Assembly (NCBI GenBank): GCA_017420825.1
Contig: JAFQNU010000015.1
Span: forward strand, 1-5,662
DNA from: Clostridia bacterium
GTDB lineage: Bacteria; Bacillota; Clostridia; UBA1381
Direction: 5' to 3'
DNA length: 5,662 nucleotides
Shown here: one piece after another, positions 1 through 5,662 of the stretch
How the letters are laid out: the number at the start of each line of letters is the position of its first letter
How positions within the stretch are numbered: the first letter of the stretch is position 1
Translations under genes and position numbers: made by a program
Notes under the pieces: model-generated
What the model was told of the DNA's origin: nothing
The model's database searches: none
What the model saw: only the letters and a program-made list of their open reading frames with translations

Positions 1-846
1 GTATTCAGTCTTGACTATGTAACTCAGGTTGACTCATATGTATGGAGAAACTACTTCAGACAGGGAGGACGTTATACCTATACTTATGGTGCTTCTGATA
101 AAACGGTATTCTTTGATATTCCTGCCGATTTAAAGGACACAAGAAAATACAGAGCTGTGGGTATGAGTTACTTTAACACATCAGGCTCTGTGGCACCGGG
201 AGCGAAGATTTATGATATAGATGAGCTGGGAAATGCGTCTGTGGTGGTAATTGAGCGAAAAGGAGCAACGGTAGCAGGAGTTTATAACAGTGGCGGTAAA
301 GTAATGACAGGCTTTGTAAAGGATGTTAAACAAGTATTAAATGAGGATGATGAACTGTGTTATCAGTTTGAGTTTTACGGAGATGTGGCACCTGTGCTTG
401 CAAATGCAGAAACACTCGAATATGATACAGATACAACATTTGGTTACGGACCGGTTGACCCGGAAAGGCTTGTACCAGGAGACTTATTAAACTTTGCCGT
501 AGATTCATATGGAAATATGTTGACATGGAGAATAATGTTCAGAGCAACAGAGCCTGAAACAATGACTCCTAATTATAATGTTGATGCAACAAATATGCTC
601 CAGTATGGTAAGGTTGTTGCGTCAGATGGAGCTTATTTCTCAATAGATAATGGTGAGATGCTTGTAAATCTTTTATATGACCAGCCTCTTGCGGCTGCAT
701 ATGATGTAAACGGAAAATATGTGTGGATATATGACAGTGAAAGAGAAACACTTATGACCGGATCGGTTGGTGAAATTACCGAGGGAGATGATTTGTTTAT
801 AAGACTGTATAATGGTATCGGACAAATTATAGTACTTGTAAGATAG
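1..846 (+). CDS. C-terminal part of a probable surface protein with beta-rich repeats (5' truncated)
   Basis: The reading frame is open from base 1 to a TAG stop at 844-846, giving 281 residues with no start in view, so the gene begins before the window. A GTG at 157 could be read as a start, but the frame is coding well upstream of it and no ribosome binding site precedes it. The fragment is beta-rich and Tyr/Asp/Gly-rich, with no signal peptide or membrane segment. It appears to hold degenerate repeats. One block has TVFFDIP (residues 35-41) then IYDIDELG (about 70-77). Two later blocks each begin with GKV (99-101 and 203-205) and continue to a G-D-x-L turn (GDLL at 160-163, GDDL at 262-265), followed by a short strand ending in Arg. 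Repeats of this style occur, from general knowledge, at the ends of large clostridial S-layer-homology proteins, but no SLH domain is visible here. The function is unknown. It lies just upstream of the large enzyme-like gene and is probably co-transcribed with it. Confidence 0.85.
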   Translation, partial: VFSLDYVTQVDSYVWRNYFRQGGRYTYTYGASDKTVFFDIPADLKDTRKYRAVGMSYFNTSGSVAPGAKIYDIDELGNASVVVIERKGATVAGVYNSGGKVMTGFVKDVKQVLNEDDELCYQFEFYGDVAPVLANAETLEYDTDTTFGYGPVDPERLVPGDLLNFAVDSYGNMLTWRIMFRATEPETMTPNYNVDATNMLQYGKVVASDGAYFSIDNGEMLVNLLYDQPLAAAYDVNGKYVWIYDSERETLMTGSVGEITEGDDLFIRLYNGIGQIIVLVR

Positions 847-854
847 GAGATAGG
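841..854 (+). repeat. Tandem 7-base repeat (AGATAGG x2) at gene junction
   Basis: AGATAGG occurs twice head to tail, at 841-847 and 848-854. The first copy contains the stop codon of the upstream gene and the start of the AGGAG ribosome binding site of the downstream gene. It is short enough to be chance or a small slippage duplication. Confidence 0.5.
845..850 (+). promoter_or_regulatory. Ribosome binding site overlapping the upstream stop codon
   Basis: AGGAGA at 845-850 shares its first two bases with the TAG stop at 844-846 of the preceding gene. It sits 8 bases (counted from the last G of AGGAG) before the ATG at 858. This supports 858 as the start of the large gene. It also suggests translational coupling, in which ribosomes finishing the first gene reinitiate on the second. 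No terminator or promoter fits in the 11-base gap. Confidence 0.8.
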
Positions 855-857
855 ATT

Positions 858-3800
858 ATGAAAAGAATTTCAATAGTTGGAATTTTAAGTCTTATTCTAA
901 CTCTCGGTATGATAACAGTTAATGCACAGACACTGTATGAGGGGGATTTATCCTCCTCTGCAGGCTGGAGAATATCAAACAGCATAGCTCATGAGAAGCA
1001 CAAAACGAGTAATTACAATTCTGATGTGCATACTACTGTAAGTTTTTCTGATGGTGTAATGAGTGTTGACGGGACATGGTATGCACATATATTTTTCCCA
1101 CAAGCCTATACTTCGGGAGTGATAGAGGCTGAGTTCAGTCTCAAAAGAAACAGCGGAGATTCAGCAGTGGATTTTATGAATACGATAGGCACACCACGAA
1201 GTGCAATATATATCAGAGAATCGGGAGTTGTCAGTATTAATCATCAGGATGGAGATACGGCAGGTGGAGCAAACGGTGTCACCCTTATGAAGCTGTTGAG
1301 GAGAGAAACAGACGAATGGCATGATTATGTTGTCAGAATTGACATGGATAACCAATGTGCGGAATATAGCGTTGATGGTGAAGCCTTCGAAAATATACCA
1401 TTTACACCATGGGGGACAGATGTTTATAAAATGGTATTTGAACGTGCATCTGTAAGGAATGTAAAAATCAGTCATTATTATGAGGTAGATATTGAAAAAG
1501 ACGGTTTCGTGACAGAAAATATTTATAATGCAGGAGAAGTTACCATAAAATCTGTATCACCCTTACCGAGTGGAGCATTCCTTGCGGCTGCTGTATATAA
1601 AAACGATAAGCTTATCAGCGTGGTGAAGAAAGCGGAACAATCAGTGAGCGTAAATGTTGGTGATGGAGATACACTTAAGTCATTTTTGTGGAATGAAGGA
1701 AGCTTTACGCCACTAACAAGTGGAGTAGCTTATGCAGATAAGCTTGACGAGGTATCTGAAAAGGGAAAAGAGCTTTTATATAATTATGAGAGAGCTAATT
1801 CAGGTTCGGGATTTGATTTTTCAGAGCTTTCAAATACTGAGATATTAGATGAGGAAAATGTTGAATTATACGAAAGGGAAACCCCTGACGGAACAAAGTA
1901 CTTAAGAAGAAGCAAGTATGAAAAGAATATCGGAACACATGGTTCGTGGTATATGGCTGGAAGTCATGAGGAAAAGGAGCAAAATCTTTTAGATCTTGCA
2001 AATGCCGCCGCAGTAAAATTTCCTGACGGTACGCAGGTGGCAAACCAGAATGCACTGTATTATATCCGTACAGGTAATATAGAAAGAGCAGAAGAGCTAA
2101 TCGCAAGTAAAGCAGAAAGTCAGCACGCATTTACCGACGTTTCTCAATATTATATGTATTTTAAATATGGTCATTTATTGAGTGATACGGCAAAAGCTAA
2201 CCTTAAATCAACCTTTAGGGCAGAGTTTGAGAACAGGAATAAACAGGGCTTTAAATGGTATAGCGGAACACTTGGAAGATTAGGTAACAATCATAACCAG
2301 GTATATGACGGACTTGTAAGAGGTATATTCTATGCATATGCATTCCTTGATGATGAGGAAGAGGCAGCAAATGCAGCAGAGGGAGAGAGTCCGCAAGAGG
2401 TATTGGCAACCTGTACTGATATTCTGGATAAAATGGTTGCGTCAACAGCCATATCAGGAACATCAATAGAAGAATATAATTCGCAGAATTACGGTGCTGT
2501 TGTGTGGGCATATGTTTTAGCTTTAGCTGACCTTTTACCCGAAGGCTCAGAGAATAAGGCAAAAGCAGAGTTGATTTTAAACCGCATGAGTGCAGAGCAG
2601 GCAGTTTTGTATCACCCTCAGACGGTAACGGCTATTGCCCCTCACGCACGTTCAGGCTTTAATCTTGCAAGTGGAATTACAATAAAACAGAGTATGCCGT
2701 TGATGCTATACGGCTTGTCTACACGGGAGGGATATTGGCAGAATGATGAGGCAACCAGCTACACATTCTTCTATCCACAGCTTGCATCGGCGACTCACAA
2801 GCTGCCCGATTATATAGAAAGTATAGCATATGACAAGGAATATCCGCAGGACATTAATATGACATACAGAAGAATAGCGACAAAAGACGCATATTTAGTT
2901 GATGCGGGAAATCAGTTTCTTGAAACATCAATGAATGGTAATGAACCAAGATTTAAGCATGCTGAAACAGTAGGATATATGACAGACAGCTATTCAATGG
3001 GTTCTGCACCTGAAACACCATGGTATATACCGGGACTAAGAGGACAGGAAACAACATTTTTGGCACGTTGGTCAAGAGATGATACACCTGACAGTTTATC
3101 AGACATTCCGACACTCTTCTCATATTACAGATATGACATAGGAAGAGAAACCATAAAATCTGATTCCACAAGTGGTTACTTTACACCGGTTGAGCAAGGG
3201 TTATCAGCAACAGCGCAGTATAAGAATAAAGCAATCGTTTATTCGTATCCTGGTAAGGTTACAGATGAAAAGCTTGCGGTAAACCTTGGTGTTGAGGATT
3301 ACACAAAGGGACTTGATTTTTATAATATGGGAACATCAATATATATCAGTCATCCCGATGATACAAAAATATATGTTGACGGAAAGAAGATTTGCGATGA
3401 AGAAATTATAACAACAGACGGTAATAGGGAATTAAGAGCAAAGCTTAATAATTTTCCGTATACTGCCGAAAATCCGAGAGGAAATATCTACATAGAGGAT
3501 AAGAGCATATATGGTGCAATAATTCCATTAAATGCCGAAAAGGTTGAGATAAGAGACTTTACAGCCGATGTTGAGAATAACACACAGGTTGAGGGTGGAA
3601 CAACCCAGGTAAATAGTGTGTATTCTATTAATCTTTTTAATAATTCGTTTGATACACTCTCAACACTGAGAAAAGAAAATTTTGATAAATGGACCACCTC
3701 AGATATCACGCCTGCTAAAGCATCGGAGTATGGATATACAGGAGGAGCAAATGGCGGACAGATAAAGATAGTTGAGGAAGGCACGGGAGATAAGAGCATA

Positions 3801-4973
3801 GCAATCAGAAGTGGCGGAGCTATAGGAAAAACATTTGATACACCTTATACAGAGCATTTTAATATTAATTATAACGGTACTGTATCAGAAACCTATGGTG
3901 ATAGCGGAACGGTTGCAAACGGATTATGGATTTCTCTTGATAATTCTAAGGAATCTGCCCCATATAGGCTCTATCTGCAGCTTTCAGACCTTGGTAATCT
4001 TCTCTATATCAGAAAAAATGATGGGACTTTTATAAAGATAACCGAATATGCAATGGGATTTTGGCCGGTTGAAAAGAATAGTCCATGGACAGAAATCTAT
4101 CCGTCAGAGCTAAAAACTGCAAAAGATAACAATATCAACATTGATGTTGACATAAGGAATAAGCTTTTAACAATAACTCTTGAAAACTCAAACGGCACAA
4201 GCACATATTCAAAGGCTTTACCTGATGAGATTACGGGAGTAAGCGGCTTTGACCTGTTTGCAAAAGACACTGTCACTCAGTCGGGTACAGAATATTTTGC
4301 AACATTTGATGATATAGAGTATTATTCAAACTTTACCGAGGCACAAAGACATGATTTAAGAAACGGTTATATATTTGAAATTGCCGAAAAGAGCGAGTAT
4401 GCGTCAATAGCTGATTTTATAGAGCATATTGAAAGTGCAAGCTTTACAACCTCGGAAAGTAACAATATATGGACAACTGAATATACAAGCGGCGGAGACA
4501 CCTTAAAGCTATGCTTTGATACAGATAATCTGTACGTAACCGAAAGCTATGCAAATGGTGTGGCATATAAAAATGCATATCAGTATTGTTATGATGATAG
4601 CAGTAAGCATATGTTTGCAAAAACGGCGGACGAAGATTATTACTACTGGAACAAGACGGACTTTTATAAACAAAATCCGACTGTGTTCAAATCGGAAAAT
4701 CTTATCCAGTCACAGGCTGCCGAAGTGAAAATAGGTGATTGTACACTTACCAATATTGATGAAGCAATGGTGTATGTAATATACTCGCCTAAAACAAAAA
4801 CTTATGTTGTGGGAGATTTGACAGCAGGTAAGAACAGCTATACATTAACCACTCCGTATGGCACGGTCAAAATTGATAATCTTGAACTTGGCTATGTGGA
4901 GTTTAATGGCGAAACAAAAGAGATTTCGCTAAATTCAACTGATTCAACAGCAACTGCTGTTGTTCAGCAATAG
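858..4973 (+). CDS. Large secreted multi-domain protein, candidate polysaccharide lyase or related carbohydrate-active enzyme
   Basis: This complete 1371-residue protein begins with a signal peptide (Lys/Arg at 2-3, hydrophobic core about 4-21, probable cleavage after VNA at 21-23). A LamG-like beta-sandwich follows at about 25-208, with the typical EWHDY strand at 153-157. At about 215-290 is a small beta-domain ending in a FLW...F-T-P-L pattern, an accessory module common in clostridial exported proteins. Residues about 300-640 are helical and look like an (alpha/alpha) toroid: GNNHNQ (476-481), EYNSQNY (539-545) and HARSGFN (596-602) are the best candidate active-site segments. A beta-sheet region (about 650-920) holds YMTDSYSMGSA (707-717). 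Toroid plus beta-sheet is the layout of several polysaccharide lyase families, which use Tyr, His, Asn and Arg; Y540/Y545, H479, N477/N478, H596 and R598 are candidates only. A second LamG-like domain lies at about 924-1157 and an unrecognised Tyr/Asp-rich domain at about 1160-1371. There is no LPXTG motif, SLH domain or C-terminal membrane anchor, so it is probably released or held non-covalently. The gene is real beyond doubt; the enzyme class is an inference, and a hydrolase or a non-catalytic glycan-binding protein is possible. Confidence 0.9.
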   Translation: MKRISIVGILSLILTLGMITVNAQTLYEGDLSSSAGWRISNSIAHEKHKTSNYNSDVHTTVSFSDGVMSVDGTWYAHIFFPQAYTSGVIEAEFSLKRNSGDSAVDFMNTIGTPRSAIYIRESGVVSINHQDGDTAGGANGVTLMKLLRRETDEWHDYVVRIDMDNQCAEYSVDGEAFENIPFTPWGTDVYKMVFERASVRNVKISHYYEVDIEKDGFVTENIYNAGEVTIKSVSPLPSGAFLAAAVYKNDKLISVVKKAEQSVSVNVGDGDTLKSFLWNEGSFTPLTSGVAYADKLDEVSEKGKELLYNYERANSGSGFDFSELSNTEILDEENVELYERETPDGTKYLRRSKYEKNIGTHGSWYMAGSHEEKEQNLLDLANAAAVKFPDGTQVANQNALYYIRTGNIERAEELIASKAESQHAFTDVSQYYMYFKYGHLLSDTAKANLKSTFRAEFENRNKQGFKWYSGTLGRLGNNHNQVYDGLVRGIFYAYAFLDDEEEAANAAEGESPQEVLATCTDILDKMVASTAISGTSIEEYNSQNYGAVVWAYVLALADLLPEGSENKAKAELILNRMSAEQAVLYHPQTVTAIAPHARSGFNLASGITIKQSMPLMLYGLSTREGYWQNDEATSYTFFYPQLASATHKLPDYIESIAYDKEYPQDINMTYRRIATKDAYLVDAGNQFLETSMNGNEPRFKHAETVGYMTDSYSMGSAPETPWYIPGLRGQETTFLARWSRDDTPDSLSDIPTLFSYYRYDIGRETIKSDSTSGYFTPVEQGLSATAQYKNKAIVYSYPGKVTDEKLAVNLGVEDYTKGLDFYNMGTSIYISHPDDTKIYVDGKKICDEEIITTDGNRELRAKLNNFPYTAENPRGNIYIEDKSIYGAIIPLNAEKVEIRDFTADVENNTQVEGGTTQVNSVYSINLFNNSFDTLSTLRKENFDKWTTSDITPAKASEYGYTGGANGGQIKIVEEGTGDKSIAIRSGGAIGKTFDTPYTEHFNINYNGTVSETYGDSGTVANGLWISLDNSKESAPYRLYLQLSDLGNLLYIRKNDGTFIKITEYAMGFWPVEKNSPWTEIYPSELKTAKDNNINIDVDIRNKLLTITLENSNGTSTYSKALPDEITGVSGFDLFAKDTVTQSGTEYFATFDDIEYYSNFTEAQRHDLRNGYIFEIAEKSEYASIADFIEHIESASFTTSESNNIWTTEYTSGGDTLKLCFDTDNLYVTESYANGVAYKNAYQYCYDDSSKHMFAKTADEDYYYWNKTDFYKQNPTVFKSENLIQSQAAEVKIGDCTLTNIDEAMVYVIYSPKTKTYVVGDLTAGKNSYTLTTPYGTVKIDNLELGYVEFNGETKEISLNSTDSTATAVVQQ
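3627..4337 (+). other. Second LamG-like module within the large protein, related to the next gene's product
   Basis: This region encodes residues about 924-1160, read as a LamG/concanavalin-like beta-sandwich that opens with LFNNSFDTL and closes with FDDIEYYSN. A 30-residue block (984-1013, containing KTFDTPY at 991-997) aligns without gaps to residues 80-109 of the following gene's product with 15 identities. LamG-like folds often bind carbohydrate, so the likely role is substrate targeting. Boundaries are by eye. Confidence 0.55.
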
Positions 4974-4986
4974 ATTTAGGTATGAG

Positions 4987-5077
4987 GACAAAAACGGATA
5001 AATATTAAAATTTAAGCCCGAAACTCACAAATTCCGTCAAAAAGAGTATTAAAGATATCCGTTTTGTATGTCTTTTT
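4987..5077 (+). terminator. Long imperfect stem-loop with T-run, possible terminator or attenuator
   Basis: A perfect 10-base inverted repeat pairs AAAACGGATA (4991-5000) with TATCCGTTTT (5056-5065). The stem can extend outward through GACA (4987-4990) with TGTC (5069-5072) across a 3-base bulge. It can extend inward through AATATT (5001-5006) with AGTATT (5045-5050), using one G-U pair and a 5-base bulge. Five T follow at 5073-5077. The position, just after the stop of the large gene and before the next gene's leader, suits a terminator or attenuator. The stem is A/T-rich with a loop of about 38 bases, so it is weaker and longer than a classical Rho-independent terminator. It might instead set mRNA processing or stability between the two genes. 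The rest of the 145-base gap shows no promoter I would defend. Confidence 0.4.
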
Positions 5078-5103
5078 GCCGAAAAAAGGTAAAAGGTAAA
5101 TAA

Positions 5104-5110
5104 AAGGAGG
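5104..5110 (+). promoter_or_regulatory. Strong ribosome binding site in an A/G-rich leader
   Basis: AAGGAGG at 5104-5110 lies 8 bases before the ATG at 5119 and decides that start over the in-frame ATG at 5125, whose spacing would be 14 bases. Upstream, AAAAGG recurs at 5084-5089, 5091-5096 and 5102-5107, giving an unstructured purine-rich leader. That fits a highly translated exported protein. Confidence 0.85.
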
Positions 5111-5118
5111 AAAAAACA

Positions 5119-5662
5119 ATGAAAATGAAAAAACTAATCAGTTCAGTGCTTGCACTTGCAGTTGCTGCAGGATTTGCAGTAGTTCCGCATGCTGAAACAG
5201 TAAACATTACAAGAACAACTGTATTTGAAGAAAACTTTAACGACTGGGACAATGCTACAAAAGCAACAGCTTTGGCAAATAACTGGGATAATGAAGGTCA
5301 TGCAGATTATTGTACAATTGTAAAAGAAAGTGAAACGGAACGAAGTGCAGGAGTTCGTTCTTATGGTAGTCTTAGAAAGACTTTTGAAACACCATATGAA
5401 GGCAGCTTTGGTATATCTTATAAAACTAAAATTTCCGAACCTTATGTTAATTCAGAGGGGAAGGAATTAAGAAATGGAACATCACTATGGATGACTTTGG
5501 GATTAGAGGATGGAACAGATACCAGTCTTATAGTATATACAATTGAATTAGACACGGTAAATTCTGCTTATACAAGAGTACAGGGACCGGTTAACACAAT
5601 TGATATGAGAAACTCAGTGATTCTTGGCGAAAATGATGTTACTGTAGAATTTGATTATGACA
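5119..5662 (+). CDS. Secreted protein with LamG-like module (3' truncated)
   Basis: The frame is open from ATG 5119 to the window end, giving 181 residues and continuing beyond it. Residues 1-25 form a clear signal peptide: Lys at 2, 4 and 5, then an Ala/Val/Leu core, with probable cleavage after HA at 24-25. The mature part opens with a FEENFNDW strand (36-43), typical of the start of a LamG/concanavalin-like beta-sandwich. The KTFETPY segment (87-93) and its surroundings match the second LamG-like domain of the upstream large protein (15 of 30 residues identical over 80-109 versus 984-1013). The module probably binds carbohydrate or forms the N-terminal part of a larger enzyme whose catalytic domain lies outside the window. 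No catalytic motif is visible. It is separated from the large gene by 145 bases with a possible terminator, so it may be expressed separately or as a partial read-through unit. The gene is certain; the function beyond 'secreted, beta-sandwich' is not. Confidence 0.88.
   Translation, partial: MKMKKLISSVLALAVAAGFAVVPHAETVNITRTTVFEENFNDWDNATKATALANNWDNEGHADYCTIVKESETERSAGVRSYGSLRKTFETPYEGSFGISYKTKISEPYVNSEGKELRNGTSLWMTLGLEDGTDTSLIVYTIELDTVNSAYTRVQGPVNTIDMRNSVILGENDVTVEFDYD

Noticed and set aside
157..846. GTG at 157 as the true start of the first gene
   Set aside because: The same frame is open and protein-like back to base 1, and no Shine-Dalgarno sequence precedes 157. The gene is better read as truncated by the window edge.
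1161..2562. Open frames on the - strand at 1161-1475, 1795-2130 and 2251-2562
   Set aside because: They lie fully inside the large + strand gene, have His/Leu/Tyr-rich compositions typical of antisense shadows, and lack credible ribosome binding sites or domains.
3488..4035. Open frames at 3488-3799 (-) and 3835-4035 (+, another frame)
   Set aside because: Both overlap the well-supported coding frame of the large protein and show no recognisable features of their own.
4945..4962. Perfect 7-base hairpin CAACAGC-AACT-GCTGTTG as a terminator
   Set aside because: It lies inside the last codons of the large gene and is followed by TTCAGCAATAG, not a T-run. It may only slow decay or be a chance result of the Ser/Thr/Ala tail codons.
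4974..5118. A sigma-70-type promoter before the third gene
   Set aside because: TAAATA at 4999-5004 and TATTAA at 5047-5052 resemble -10 boxes, but neither has a convincing -35 box at the right spacing. In A/T-rich DNA such matches are expected by chance.
5049..5252. Open frame on the - strand across the intergenic region and third gene start
   Set aside because: It is antisense to a clear signal peptide and ribosome binding site; its Ala/Ser/Thr-rich stretch is the reverse of the signal peptide codons.

Overview
The window holds three genes on the + strand and nothing convincing on the - strand. All three look like exported or cell-surface proteins. The DNA is A/T-rich. The Shine-Dalgarno sites are strong (AGGAG, AAGGAGG). 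The signal peptides have short Lys-rich N-termini, and the proteins are large and Tyr/Asp/Asn-rich, built from beta-sandwich modules. Together this suggests a Gram-positive, Clostridia-like anaerobe, probably a gut or fibre-degrading one. That placement rests on style and module types, not on a marker gene.

Layout. Bases 1-846 are the 3' end of a gene whose start lies before the window. Its product ends in degenerate beta-rich repeats of the sort seen at the ends of large clostridial surface proteins. After an 11-base gap, with the ribosome binding site overlapping the stop codon, comes a complete 1371-residue gene (858-4973). It has a signal peptide, a LamG-like N-terminal domain, a small clostridial accessory beta-domain, a helical region that looks like an (alpha/alpha) toroid, and a beta-sheet region. 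A second LamG-like domain and an unrecognised C-terminal domain follow. The toroid plus beta-sheet core resembles carbohydrate-active enzymes, mainly polysaccharide lyases, but I cannot assign a family. A 145-base intergenic region (4974-5118) contains an imperfect long stem-loop followed by five T, then an A/G-rich leader with a strong Shine-Dalgarno site. The third gene starts at 5119 and runs off the end of the window. It encodes a signal peptide followed by a LamG-like module that is a diverged relative of the second LamG-like domain of the large protein (15 of 30 identical residues in the best ungapped block).

Taken together, this looks like part of an extracellular polysaccharide-processing locus: a surface protein, a candidate multi-domain lyase or hydrolase, and a secreted protein sharing a likely carbohydrate-binding module with it. 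The shared module and the unassigned catalytic-type core are the parts most worth following up. I see no RNA genes, mobile elements, CRISPR arrays or phage genes.
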